Assembly: GCA_947447825.1 (NCBI GenBank)
Contig: CANFLL010000002.1
Location: 37,763-101,762, forward strand
Source of the DNA: Chitinophagaceae bacterium
Lineage (GTDB): Bacteria > Bacteroidota > Bacteroidia > Chitinophagales > Chitinophagaceae
DNA: 64,000 nt
Direction: 5' to 3'
A program made the position numbers and the translations under genes. Below are positions 8,783 through 18,002 of the stretch, piece after piece (within the stretch, counting starts at the first letter, position 1; each line of letters begins with the position of its first letter). A model generated the notes under the pieces. The model had not been told where the DNA came from and made no database searches. It saw nothing but the letters and a program-made list of their open reading frames with translations.

Positions 8783-11700
8783 ATGAATTTGGATGTTTTA
8801 TTGGCGCAATACCAGGAATCCCCCCCTGTTTCTCAACTGGCGGACAGGCTTTTATTTGCCGACCCTCAACAAATATTTCTTAAAAACTTACTGGGTAGTA
8901 GCGTTGAGTTTGTGGTGAGTGGGGTGTTTACGCATCCCAAAACGCAGGGCTTGAACCATTTGCTGGTGTTGAATGATGCCGAGGAAGCTGCCTACTTTCA
9001 TAACACGCTAGAGAACCTGACCAATGCATTGGATTTGTTTTATTTCCCTTCATCCTTCAAAACAAAAAAGAACTTTCGCCTTTTAAATTCTTCGCATGTA
9101 ATGCTTCGTACAGAGGCATTGACCAAGCTGGCTAATGGTGGCAATAAGAAAATAATAGTCACCTATCCAGAAGCATTGTTCGAGAAAGTGGTTCTACCAC
9201 AAACGTTGAGTGGTAATATCATTCTCATCAAATCGAACGATACCATTAACCTCGACGGACTAATGGAATTGTTTGTACTATATGGTTTTGAGCGGACAGA
9301 CTTTGTGTACGAACCCGGTCAGTTTGCACTGCGTGGAGGTATATTGGATATTTATTCTTTCGGGAATGAGAAGCCTTATAGGGTGGAATTGTTTGGTAAT
9401 GAGGTGGACAGCATCCGAATATTTGATCCCGAAACACAGTTGAGCGAACGAAAGGTTTTGCAGGTAAGCATCATCCCCAATGTAGAAACACAGTTTGAAA
9501 CGGGTGATAAGGTTTCCCTTCTAGAATTTTTGCCAGAGAATACCATCGTATGGCTAAAAGATTGGGACGTGATTAAGGGCATCATTGAAGAATCGGAACT
9601 TGATTTGGGTGAATTCCTCGAAAAGTCTCAGTTTGATAAAGAAGCAAAAGCTCTTGCTATACAAAACAGGCATCCCAAGGCAAAAGTGCCGATGGATGAG
9701 GAAGAGGACGATGACACAAAAGTGTTGAAGGATGTAAAGCTGGAAGATTTTACACCCGTAGCGACAACTGAGCGACAACTCCAAAAGCGTCACATAGTAG
9801 AATTTGGTTTTAAACAACTGTTTACCGTCGACCGTTTACCGTTGACCGAGAAGGAGTCAACCGTTAACCGTTTACCGTTTACCGAAGAGCCAGACGTTGT
9901 AAGCAATGAGCGGTTAACGGAATACGGTCAACGGAAAGCGGTTATCGGTAATCGGTTAACCATCAACTTCTCCACTAAAGAACAACCTTCCTTCAATCGA
10001 CAATTTAATATGTTGATTGCGGATTTGACAAAACATGAAGCAAACGGATACAGCCTCTACATCTTCGCCGAACAGGCAAAACAATTGGAAAGACTGCACA
10101 GCATTTTCAAAGACCTTAGTACCGAGATAAGTTTTGTGCCTGTTGCCACTTCCATCCATGAAGGTTTTATTGATGAGGATTTAAAAATTGTTTGCTACAC
10201 GGATCATCAGATATTTCAACGTTATCATAAATACAAGGTCAAGCAGGCTTTTAATAAGAACAAGGCACTCACCATTAAAACCCTCCGTGACTTACAGCCA
10301 GGGGATTTTGTAACGCATATAGATCATGGCGTGGGTACTTACAGTGGTTTGCAAAAACTGGAAGTGAATGGAAGACTGCAAGAAGCTGTGCGTATTATTT
10401 ATAAGGACAGCGATATTCTGTATGTAAATATTAACTCCCTGCACAAGATTTCTAAATACACCGGCAAGGAAGGAACGGTGCCCAAGGTGAATAAACTGGG
10501 TAGCGATGTGTGGAGTAAACTGAAGGAAAAGACCAAGACGAAAGTGAAGGAAATAGCCTTCGACCTGATAAAACTATATGCAGAACGTAAGGCACAAGTA
10601 GGTTTTGCCTACACGCCAGATACGTATATGCAAACGGAACTGGAGGCAAGTTTTATGTATGAAGACACGCCCGACCAAGCAAAAGCCGTTGCCGATGTGA
10701 AGAAGGATATGGAAAGCACAAGCCCAATGGATAGATTGGTTTGTGGCGATGTGGGCTTTGGGAAAACCGAAGTGGCTGTACGTGCTGCTTTTAAAAGTGT
10801 GATTGATGGAAAACAAGCTGCCGTATTGGTGCCTACAACCATTCTTGCCTTTCAACATTACAAGACATTCAAGGAGCGTTTGAAAGATTTTCCTGTGACG
10901 GTGGATTATGTAAACCGCTTTAAATCTGCAAAGGAAAAGAAGGAAACTTTAGAAAGATTGGCTGATGGAAAGATAGACATCATTATTGGCACACACGGAT
11001 TGCTGGGCAAAGAGGTGAAGTTTAAAGACCTAGGCATGATGATTATTGATGAAGAACAAAAGTTTGGCGTGGCACATAAGGAGAAATTGAAGACCCTTAA
11101 AACCAATGTTGATTGCCTTACACTTACTGCAACCCCCATACCTAGAACACTTCACTTTAGTTTGATGGGAGCAAGGGATTTGAGCATTATTAATACGCCA
11201 CCACCTAATAGACAACCGATACAAACCGAGATTCAGGTGTTTAATGAAGATTTCATTCGAGAAGCCATCTATTTTGAAACCAACAGGGGTGGGCAAGTTT
11301 TCTTTATACATAACCGAGTACAAGGACTAGGCGAGATGGCTGCTTTAATACAAGCCCAATGTCCGGATATTAGTATTGGTTTTGCACATGGTCAGTTAGA
11401 AGGGCATGAACTGGAAGAACGTATCATGGATTTTATAGACCGGAAATATGATGTATTGGTTTGTACAAACATTGTAGAAAGCGGGGTAGACATTGCCAAT
11501 GTAAATACCATCATCATTAATAATGCACATCAATTTGGATTGAGCGATTTGCACCAATTGCGTGGTCGAGTAGGCCGTAGTAATAAGAAAGCTTTCTGTT
11601 ATTTACTCGCTCCACCAATGAGTACGTTACCTAGCGACAGTCGCAAACGTCTTCAAACCTTAGAACAGTTTAGCGATTTGGGTAGTGGCTTCCAGATTGC

Positions 11701-12352
11701 CATGCGCGATTTGGACATTCGTGGTGCGGGTAATTTATTGGGAGGAGAACAGAGTGGTTTCATGGCTGAGATAGGCTTCGAGATGTATCAGAAGATATTG
11801 GAAGAAGCAGTAAGGGAACTAAAACGTACCTCATTCAAAGAATTATTTAAGGACGAGATTACAAAGCAAGATGATTATGTGAGTGATTGTACCATTGATA
11901 CCGATTTGGAGATATTATTACCAGATAGTTATGTAGAAAGCATAACAGAGCGTTTATCGCTTTATACAAGGTTGGATAGTTGCGAAAATGAAGAAGAGCT
12001 AATGGCATTCCACACCGAACTAATTGATCGATTTGGCCCAATACCTGAACAAGTAGAAGACTTGTTTACAACGGTGCGTTGCCGTTGGGTAGCCGTGGCA
12101 TTAGGCTTTGAGAAGATGAGCCTAAAGGAAAACATCATGCGTTGTTACTTCATCAATAAAAATGATTCTCCTTACTTCGAGTCCGATTTATTTAAGAACA
12201 TACTGGGCTACTTGCAAACAGGTACCAATAAGGCAAAGCTGAAACAAATAGGCAAAAACTTCCTATTGGTTGTTGAAGATATTAGGAACATGGAAGCCAT
12301 GCTAAGGTTCTTAACACTGATGAAGAAGGGCGTACTGAAAGAAAGTGTTTAA
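8783..12352 (+). CDS. mfd: transcription-repair coupling factor Mfd, with in-frame repeat insertion
   Basis: 1189 residues, slightly longer than the usual 1100-1150. Mfd removes RNA polymerase stalled at lesions and recruits UvrA. Domain order: UvrB-like N-terminal modules (1-330); a repeat-derived linker (about 349-393); the RNA-polymerase-interacting CarD-like domain (505-590, GDFVTHIDHGVGTYSGLQ); RecG-like helicase with Walker A GDVGFGKTE (about 654-662), DEEQKFG (about 755) and LTATPIPRTL; helicase C with QLRGRVGRS; and a C-terminal TRCF domain. The extra linker is built from short inverted repeats of a type otherwise found between genes (see the separate repeat entry). All helicase motifs are intact, so the protein should be active. 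Confidence 0.96.
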   Translation: MNLDVLLAQYQESPPVSQLADRLLFADPQQIFLKNLLGSSVEFVVSGVFTHPKTQGLNHLLVLNDAEEAAYFHNTLENLTNALDLFYFPSSFKTKKNFRLLNSSHVMLRTEALTKLANGGNKKIIVTYPEALFEKVVLPQTLSGNIILIKSNDTINLDGLMELFVLYGFERTDFVYEPGQFALRGGILDIYSFGNEKPYRVELFGNEVDSIRIFDPETQLSERKVLQVSIIPNVETQFETGDKVSLLEFLPENTIVWLKDWDVIKGIIEESELDLGEFLEKSQFDKEAKALAIQNRHPKAKVPMDEEEDDDTKVLKDVKLEDFTPVATTERQLQKRHIVEFGFKQLFTVDRLPLTEKESTVNRLPFTEEPDVVSNERLTEYGQRKAVIGNRLTINFSTKEQPSFNRQFNMLIADLTKHEANGYSLYIFAEQAKQLERLHSIFKDLSTEISFVPVATSIHEGFIDEDLKIVCYTDHQIFQRYHKYKVKQAFNKNKALTIKTLRDLQPGDFVTHIDHGVGTYSGLQKLEVNGRLQEAVRIIYKDSDILYVNINSLHKISKYTGKEGTVPKVNKLGSDVWSKLKEKTKTKVKEIAFDLIKLYAERKAQVGFAYTPDTYMQTELEASFMYEDTPDQAKAVADVKKDMESTSPMDRLVCGDVGFGKTEVAVRAAFKSVIDGKQAAVLVPTTILAFQHYKTFKERLKDFPVTVDYVNRFKSAKEKKETLERLADGKIDIIIGTHGLLGKEVKFKDLGMMIIDEEQKFGVAHKEKLKTLKTNVDCLTLTATPIPRTLHFSLMGARDLSIINTPPPNRQPIQTEIQVFNEDFIREAIYFETNRGGQVFFIHNRVQGLGEMAALIQAQCPDISIGFAHGQLEGHELEERIMDFIDRKYDVLVCTNIVESGVDIANVNTIIINNAHQFGLSDLHQLRGRVGRSNKKAFCYLLAPPMSTLPSDSRKRLQTLEQFSDLGSGFQIAMRDLDIRGAGNLLGGEQSGFMAEIGFEMYQKILEEAVRELKRTSFKELFKDEITKQDDYVSDCTIDTDLEILLPDSYVESITERLSLYTRLDSCENEEELMAFHTELIDRFGPIPEQVEDLFTTVRCRWVAVALGFEKMSLKENIMRCYFINKNDSPYFESDLFKNILGYLQTGTNKAKLKQIGKNFLLVVEDIRNMEAMLRFLTLMKKGVLKESV
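9825..9962. repeat. ACCGTT-type inverted repeat inside mfd
   Basis: The left part is a run of GACCGTTTACCGTTGACCG and TTAACCGTTTACCG words; the right part holds the reverse words CGGTTAACGG, ACGGTCAACGG and ATCGGTTAACC. Together they could fold into a long hairpin. They are translated in frame as a stretch containing VDRLPLTEKES and VNRLPFTEEPD, in the linker just before the RNA-polymerase-interaction domain. Words of this kind are familiar from Bacteroidetes intergenic spacers. Confidence 0.7.
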
Positions 12353-12358
12353 GGTGAG

Positions 12359-13306
12359 TTACTTGACTTCCTTCATCATTTTTTTCATCTTTTCCATCAT
12401 CTTGGGTAATATTTTTAGCGACATCTTTTCTGTTAGTTTAGTTTCAATTTGTTTTAATTCCTTTGTTTCTGGGTCGCTATAGTAAGTAAGTAAGTAAGAA
12501 AGTTCTGCATCAGTTAGGCTTTTATCAAGTTCTACTTCTTTTATTAGTTCTACATTCTGCTTTATATCATCCATTTGTTTTGTAAATGAAGGATCATCTT
12601 GCTGTTTTTTCATAATAGAATCAAAAGAATGAGTCATTTCTCTCTTCTCTGCAGTATCCTTAATTTCGGATGTAATAGTGCTGTTTACCATGTCTTTTGT
12701 CACGCCTTGCAATATTCTTTTCTTGGTTTTATAGCTTTCTTTAGGTGAAATGAGATTCATGAGTGAGTCTAGTTTCTCTTTTCTTTTAGGATTAAACACA
12801 TAAGTTCTAAAAGAGGTGTCGTTCATTGCATCCATAAAGTTGCCATTAGTAAATAAGCTCATAGAACTATTCGTTACTTTTTTCGATGCTGATGATTTGT
12901 TATAAACCAACATACTGTTTATTTGCTTCTCGGTAAATGCAGAGTCGTATAATGGCACCATATCCTTTTCCATATCAGTCATCACTTCAAGCATGGTCTT
13001 TTTAAAACCAGCCTTCGTTCGTAATAACTTGTTGTTTTTCGCAGTATCTTCAAAAGGTTGCGCATCAGGAGCTTTCAATGTATTTTCTACCCAAGGTTTA
13101 ATAGTAGTATCTGTGGGAGAGTCTTGTTTTGTAGGCGGATTAAATGAAGGCATTTTATCAAACATCGTAGATATTCCATCAATCATTTTACTATATGATT
13201 TATTGCTGATAGAAATCAATTCTTGAATCTTTTCTTTCTTGGTTTGAGAAAATGCTGGAGTAATAAAAATTAGAGTAAGCAAGGTGGCAAGTGCAATTGT
13301 TTTCAT
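12359..13306 (-). CDS. secreted protein with two DUF2059-like repeats
   Basis: 315 residues with a signal peptide (MKTIALATLLTLIFITPAFS, cut before QTKK). The mature part is helical and charged. Two regions resemble DUF2059: one near residues 110-150 (LEVMTDMEKDMVPLYDSAFT...INSMLVYNKSSA), and a clearer one near 255-300 (VELDKSLTDAELSYLLTYYS DPETKEL). DUF2059 proteins are periplasmic and of unknown role. The C-terminus is a Lys/Met-rich helix. It converges with mfd with only six bases between the stops, and no obvious hairpin lies there. Confidence 0.65.
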   Translation of the reverse strand: MKTIALATLLTLIFITPAFSQTKKEKIQELISISNKSYSKMIDGISTMFDKMPSFNPPTKQDSPTDTTIKPWVENTLKAPDAQPFEDTAKNNKLLRTKAGFKKTMLEVMTDMEKDMVPLYDSAFTEKQINSMLVYNKSSASKKVTNSSMSLFTNGNFMDAMNDTSFRTYVFNPKRKEKLDSLMNLISPKESYKTKKRILQGVTKDMVNSTITSEIKDTAEKREMTHSFDSIMKKQQDDPSFTKQMDDIKQNVELIKEVELDKSLTDAELSYLLTYYSDPETKELKQIETKLTEKMSLKILPKMMEKMKKMMKEVK

Positions 13307-13346
13307 CTTGATGAATGTATTTCAAATGGGTAAATAAAATTTTTAA

Positions 13347-13354
13347 CAAATATA
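13347..13354 (-). promoter_or_regulatory. -7 box TATATTTG upstream of DUF2059 gene
   Basis: TATATTTG reads on the minus strand 41 bases before the start at 13306. No clear -33 element. Confidence 0.4.
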
Positions 13355-13535
13355 AGGAGAGTGCGAAGGCATTATAGTTTTTGCAGAATTATAATTGCCT
13401 TAAATTTCATTAATTGTCATTTGCTATCGAACATCTGGCTTACTTTGCTGAATTAAATGTAGATTACTACTAAAAATATTACCTAAACACTTTAAACTTG
13501 TGGACATAATTATCACCCCATAAAATAAATAATTC

Positions 13536-13919
13536 ATGAAAGAGAATAGAAGAGAACCAATTCAGGAGAACGGGGAAATTGAAAAGTCGATGAAGCATTT
13601 AATTGTCCAAATCATTGAGTATATACCAAATGCTATACTTAGTAGGACTATTATTAAAAAAATGACTGGAAATATTACTGCTATGTCTTTTGATACTGGA
13701 GAAGAGATTGGAGAAAAGTCTGTTCCTTTTGATACATACATTCAGATAATAGATGGTGAAGCATCCGTAACCATCAATAAAATAGAACATAACCTTAAAA
13801 TAGGCAATGGAATTGTAGTACCTGCACATAGCTTCCACAGTTTTAATGCTAAGGAGCCATTTAAAATGATTTCTACTGTCATTAAAAGTGGATATGAAAA
13901 CCAGTTGATATTTCATTAA
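13536..13919 (+). CDS. small cupin-domain protein
   Basis: 127 residues without signal peptide. Residues 50-120 form a cupin: FDTGEEIGEKSVPFDTYIQI, IDGEASVTINKIEHNLKIGN, then GIVVPAHSFHSFNAKEPFKM. The usual first motif G(X)5HXH(X)3,4E is poor here: there is no His pair and only the Glu residues of GEEIGE are available. The second motif keeps PAHSFHSF. Metal binding is therefore uncertain, and the substrate is unknown. An internal Met at residue 19 (MKHLIVQIIEYIPN) is an alternative start that fits better with short cupins. It is monocistronic. Confidence 0.75.
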   Translation: MKENRREPIQENGEIEKSMKHLIVQIIEYIPNAILSRTIIKKMTGNITAMSFDTGEEIGEKSVPFDTYIQIIDGEASVTINKIEHNLKIGNGIVVPAHSFHSFNAKEPFKMISTVIKSGYENQLIFH

Positions 13920-14187
13920 ATTGAATGAAAGGAGTGATATGGCAGTTTGTTCTTAAAAAGAAAAACAGGTTTAAAATAGGAATGCTTTATATGGTAAATC
14001 TTCTACTAGCCTTTATAAAATTAAATAAAAATAACCCAAAATTTGTTTATGATTATTTATTAGTGTTTTATTTACTGAAAATAGAAATCCCCATTTCTCC
14101 AGCAGGAGTCCCAATATCTGTTGTAAGTATGGGAAAGGGGAGTTGAGAGAAGAGGTTGTATAGAAACAAAAGATTATTAAGACATTT
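13920..14187. other. spacer between cupin gene and terminator
   Basis: Holds only a 73-codon frame (13925-14146) without recognisable protein character. No repeat family was identified. Confidence 0.4.
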
Positions 14188-14224
14188 AAAAAAGGCTATC
14201 ACATTAATTGTGATAGCCTTTTTT
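14188..14224. terminator. strong bidirectional terminator (rho side)
   Basis: AAAAAAGGCTATCACA and TGTGATAGCCTTTTTT pair perfectly around a short AT loop, with U-tracts in both directions. It terminates the rho transcript from the minus side and any readthrough from the cupin side. Confidence 0.9.
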
Positions 14225-14271
14225 AAACATTAAATATTAATCATCTGCTTAATTTATTTAGATTCTATTCC

Positions 14272-16155
14272 TTATCTATTCATACTCGCCAAAAACTCTT
14301 CGTTACTTCTCGTTCCACGCATACGTTTCAGCAATTCATTCATGGCTTCTTCTGTATTCATATCATTTAAAAACAAACGTAAAATGTTCATTCTTGCTAA
14401 TACATCCTTATCTAATAGCAAATCATCACGTCTTGTACTTGAACCGACCAAGTCAATAGCAGGGAAAATACGTCGATTACCCAATCTTCTGTCAAGCACC
14501 AATTCCATATTACCAGTTCCTTTAAACTCTTCAAAGATTACCTCATCCATTTTGCTACCCGTTTCTATTAATGCAGTAGCAAGAATAGTTAGAGAACCTC
14601 CGTTTTCAATTTTACGAGCGGCACCAAAAAACTGTTTAGGTTTTTGCATGGCGTTAGCTTCCACACCTCCACTCAAAACCTTACCGCTAGGAGGTGCAAC
14701 AGTATTGTAAGCTCTTGCCAAACGAGTAATGCTATCCAAAAGTATAACCACATCGTGCCCACACTCAACTAATCTTTTGGCTTTTTGCAGAGCCATTGCC
14801 GACACTTTTACGTGCTTTTCAGCAGGCTCGTCAAACGTACTCGCTATTACTTCTGCATTTACACTACGCTCCATATCTGTTACTTCTTCTGGCCTTTCGT
14901 CTATCAAAACAACCATCAAATAACACTCAGGATGATTAGCCGCAATTGCGTTTGCCACCTCTTTTAGCAACATGGTTTTACCCACTTTTGGTTGAGCCAC
15001 AATCAATCCACGCTGACCTTTACCAATTGGTGTAAACAAATCTATTATCCGAGTACTATAATTGTTTGGTGTAGTGAATAAATTCAACTTTTCAAAAGGA
15101 AATAAGGGAGTAAGATAATCGAAGGGAACACGATCTCTAACCTCATCTGGTCTTTTCCCATTGATTCCATCAACTTTTAAAAGAGCAAAATATTTTTCAC
15201 CTTCTTTAGGAGGGCGAACAGTTCCATTAACGGTATCCCCTGTTTTAAGACCAAATAATTTAATTTGACTAGGGGAAACATACACATCATCTGGAGATGT
15301 GAGGTAATTATAGTCTGATGAACGAAGAAAGCCATAGCCATCAATCATCATTTCCAAAACACCTTCACTAGTGATGATGCCATCAAATTCAATATTAAAA
15401 ACTGGCTCTTTTTTACTGTAAGTAGGCTTAAAAGTACGCTCTACAGGTTCAATTGTATTTACGTTTATATTATTATCCTCATCATCATCGTCGTCATCGT
15501 CATCATCCGTTGTTTCATCAACGTCATCAGCACTTAATTGAGGAAGATTAAGTTTTGGAATTTCAATCATGTTACTCAAGTGTTCCGTAGCTTGTAGTAA
15601 TTGTTCAGCTAGGCTCATTTGTGCAGGATCTATTCCTTCACCAAGTTCCAAATCCGACAAATCGTAATCATAGTCCTCCTCAGGTTCTTTTACCTTTTCT
15701 TTTTTAGGAGCCACCTTTTCCTCAACCTTCACAACCTCTTCTTCAATTGCCGGAATCACTGCTTCTGGAATTGCGTTAATAGGTTTGCGTTTACGAGGGC
15801 TTTTTGTTGGCTCTGTAGTTTTCTCCTTTTCTACTTCCAATACTGGTTCTACTGGAATCTCTAATTGAACAGGTGGTGGTGTAGGCTCAGAAATAGGTTC
15901 TATTTTGGCTGGTTCACTTAAAACCACTTCTTGCACTCCTTCAGAAACAGAAGTTTTTGCAACTATTGGCTTACGAGGGCGTGGTTTGCGTTTTTCTTCT
16001 ACTGGAGTTTCCTCTACATGAGCAGGTTGAGCCTCCAATATTTTATTTATTAAAGTTTGCTTATTAAGCTTTTTTACATTAGTAAGTTTTAATGCTGTTG
16101 CAACTTCTATAAGTTGAGCCAAGAGCATACCATTCAATTGCAAAATATCGTACAT
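14272..16155 (-). CDS. rho: transcription termination factor Rho, long N-terminal extension
   Basis: 627 residues against 419 in E. coli. Hexameric RNA helicase that releases transcripts. Order: a Rho-N helix-extension-helix (1-45, [20 protein letters not shown]); about 200 residues rich in Pro, Glu, Val and Lys with an Asp run (EDNNI preceded by a stretch of Asp codons near 15480-15500); cold-shock-like RNA-binding domain (about 265-335, [20 protein letters not shown]); then the ATPase with Walker [10 protein letters not shown] (about 385-393), [14 protein letters not shown], and the Q/R-loop region. Insertions in this place are usual in Bacteroidetes Rho. Transcribed alone, with a strong terminator. 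Confidence 0.97.
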   Translation of the reverse strand: MYDILQLNGMLLAQLIEVATALKLTNVKKLNKQTLINKILEAQPAHVEETPVEEKRKPRPRKPIVAKTSVSEGVQEVVLSEPAKIEPISEPTPPPVQLEIPVEPVLEVEKEKTTEPTKSPRKRKPINAIPEAVIPAIEEEVVKVEEKVAPKKEKVKEPEEDYDYDLSDLELGEGIDPAQMSLAEQLLQATEHLSNMIEIPKLNLPQLSADDVDETTDDDDDDDDDEDNNINVNTIEPVERTFKPTYSKKEPVFNIEFDGIITSEGVLEMMIDGYGFLRSSDYNYLTSPDDVYVSPSQIKLFGLKTGDTVNGTVRPPKEGEKYFALLKVDGINGKRPDEVRDRVPFDYLTPLFPFEKLNLFTTPNNYSTRIIDLFTPIGKGQRGLIVAQPKVGKTMLLKEVANAIAANHPECYLMVVLIDERPEEVTDMERSVNAEVIASTFDEPAEKHVKVSAMALQKAKRLVECGHDVVILLDSITRLARAYNTVAPPSGKVLSGGVEANAMQKPKQFFGAARKIENGGSLTILATALIETGSKMDEVIFEEFKGTGNMELVLDRRLGNRRIFPAIDLVGSSTRRDDLLLDKDVLARMNILRLFLNDMNTEEAMNELLKRMRGTRSNEEFLASMNR

Positions 16156-16651
16156 ATAGAGAAAATTATAAAAGCCTTTAAGGGGTGCTTGGTGTAATTA
16201 AATACAGTGTTAACGTATTATTATAAATTAGAAATAAAATTTTATTGAAACTATTTGGAAGGAGAGAAACTGATTGGATAGTGAGATTACTAATACTTAT
16301 TTCAGCTTGTTTCCGCTGCAATGTTACAGGAAAATATTCAATACAAACAAATAATTGTCCTTCTTTTTTATTTACCTAAAATAATAACAAATTATTAAAC
16401 CCAATTTTTAAAGCAGTGAAGTACTCTCTAAGTTTAGTGTATCTAGTTAATTTCTTATTGAGCAGCAAAAGGAAGGTGAAAGAAATAAATCAAACAAAGG
16501 CTACACTGAAGTGAAAATTGCTCAATTTATTTTGACTAGAATACGCTCAAATCAACTACTAAAGTTGCCTATTATGCTAAATTAATGTTGAATTTTTCTA
16601 AGAATCACGCTTACAATTCTTTTCCTTTACTTTAGCAAAAATTATTTGCAC
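16156..16651. other. gene-free divergent spacer between rho and ompH-like gene
   Basis: Roughly 495 AT-rich bases between two divergent starts. No open frame, convincing hairpin or known RNA was found; both promoters must lie here. TACTTTAG, one mismatch from the -7 consensus, stands just before the ompH-like start (about 16628-16635). Confidence 0.4.
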
Positions 16652-17242
16652 ATGAAGAATTTTACACTTGTATTGAATATTGTTCTAGTTATTGCAGTAG
16701 CCGTTCTTTTCTACCTGCATTTCGCCCCTTGTAAAAAATGCGCTTCGGCAACTAATGGAGGTAGTGTTACAAAAGCAAATGGTAGTTTTAAAATTGCTTA
16801 CTTTGAAATGGATTCTTTACAAAGCAATTTTGATTATTACAAACTTGTTGCCAAAGAACTAGGTAATTCAGAACAACAAAAACGAAATGATCTAGCTTCA
16901 AAGAAGGATGCTTATGTTGCTAAAGTGAAAGAATACCAATCTAAAGGACAAAGCATGACGCAAGCCGAAATGGCAAAAGCACAACAAGATATTGCCCAAA
17001 GGGAAAGGGAGTATCAGCAAGATGAACAAGCAAAATCGCAAGAAATGCAAGAAGAGAGTTTTAAGAAATTGCAAGACGTAAAAAAGAAAATTGAGTCATA
17101 CCTTAAAGAATATAACAAAGACAAAACTTATTCATTTATTATTTCTAGTTCCGCTGATCTTTTATACTATAAAGATTCAGCTTACAACATCACCAATGAC
17201 CTTATTAAAGGATTGAACGAGCAGTATAAAAATAAAAAGTAA
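16652..17242 (+). CDS. OmpH/Skp-family envelope protein
   Basis: 196 residues. An N-terminal hydrophobic segment (FTLVLNIVLVIAVAVLFYLH) is followed by CKKC, then a Ser/Gly linker and the OmpH pattern KIAYFEMDSLQSNFDYYK, a long charged coiled coil (residues 75-150, with QREREYQQDEQAKSQEMQEE) and the closing strand YSFIISSSADLLYYKDSAYN. Skp-like proteins are periplasmic holdase chaperones for outer-membrane proteins; here a membrane anchor seems to be retained. The TTG at 16646 also opens the frame, but ATG 16652 is better. Confidence 0.85.
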   Translation: MKNFTLVLNIVLVIAVAVLFYLHFAPCKKCASATNGGSVTKANGSFKIAYFEMDSLQSNFDYYKLVAKELGNSEQQKRNDLASKKDAYVAKVKEYQSKGQSMTQAEMAKAQQDIAQREREYQQDEQAKSQEMQEESFKKLQDVKKKIESYLKEYNKDKTYSFIISSSADLLYYKDSAYNITNDLIKGLNEQYKNKK

Positions 17243-17253
17243 GATTTACTGCC

Positions 17254-17589
17254 TTACAGGTCTAAAACTACTTTCAGGTTTTCGCGAAGCTTAGCTTGTT
17301 GACTTTTAGTTAATGAGCCAATCTTTTTCAGTAACCGACGGTTATCTATTGCTCTGATTTGGTCTACTAAAATATCGCTAACTATTTCTGTTTCCATGGC
17401 AGAAAGGTGAACTCTCAATAGGTCAATTTCTAGGTTTATGTTAGTGGTTATGGGGCAAATGATAGTACTTGAATGGTTGTCATTCAATAGATTTGTTTGA
17501 ATAACAACAACTGGTCTTGTTTTGCCTGGTTCCGTTCCTTTTGCAGGACTCAGATTTGCTGAGTAGATGTCAAATTGTTTAATTTTCAT
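17254..17589 (-). CDS. mazF: MazF/PemK-family mRNA endonuclease toxin
   Basis: 111 residues, a typical MazF length. Begins KQFDIYSANLSPAKGTEPGK followed by TRPVVVIQTNLLN, the family's beta-barrel core with the conserved G-x-E-x-G-K-x-R-P-V-V-V motif, then STIICPITTN and the helix SDILVDQIRAIDNRRLLKKI. MazF cleaves mRNA at short motifs when its antitoxin is degraded. Its ATG lies inside the end of the antitoxin gene (11-base overlap), so the two are translationally coupled. Confidence 0.9.
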   Translation of the reverse strand: MKIKQFDIYSANLSPAKGTEPGKTRPVVVIQTNLLNDNHSSTIICPITTNINLEIDLLRVHLSAMETEIVSDILVDQIRAIDNRRLLKKIGSLTKSQQAKLRENLKVVLDL

Positions 17590-17809
17590 CTTGCAATAGT
17601 TCCATTTCTGCTAATACTTCCATTGAATCTATTACTGAAAGCTTTGATTCGGTTTTCAATTTGTCTTTTAAAATCTTTCTCTTATTTAGTTGATTATAGA
17701 TGCTGATTGCTTCATTTATATATCTGTTTCGAGGAAGTTTTAACTGTTCTGTAATTTCCTCAGTTTCATGAAATATCGTTTCATCAAGTTTTAATGATAG
17801 TTTCTTCAT
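17579..17809 (-). CDS. antitoxin of the MazF pair (ribbon-helix-helix type)
   Basis: 76 residues. The N-terminus KKLSLKLDETIFHETEEITE followed by LPRNRYINEAISIYNQ is the strand-helix-helix of a ribbon-helix-helix repressor. The C-terminal half, charged and probably disordered until bound (SVIDSMEVLAEMELLQDEN), would wrap the toxin. Upstream gene of the pair, as usual for antitoxins, which autoregulate by binding their own promoter; AT-rich sequence with the repeated word GTATACTTTT-like (17830-17850) lies just upstream and is a candidate operator. Confidence 0.85.
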   Translation of the reverse strand: MKKLSLKLDETIFHETEEITEQLKLPRNRYINEAISIYNQLNKRKILKDKLKTESKLSVIDSMEVLAEMELLQDEN

Positions 17810-18002
17810 AAATTCTTTTTGTAAAAGTATATACTTTGGGTGTATACTTTTTTTATTTGTTATAACTAGAGAATTGTGTTTCGAAAGCTTTATTAGAATT
17901 AGTTTTTCTCTTTTTTGCCCCTCGCCAATCGTATTTCAATCGAAACTATTACCTTTCAACCCTATCTTTTGTTAATTTGGATGGGATTCTTAATACACAC
18001 TT

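Noticed and set aside
13925-14146. 73-codon frame after the cupin gene
   Set aside because: No protein character, no homology wording, biased to Lys/Leu from AT-rich DNA.
16156-16651. Possible small RNA or riboswitch in the rho/ompH spacer
   Set aside because: No stable hairpin set or known RNA consensus could be traced by eye.
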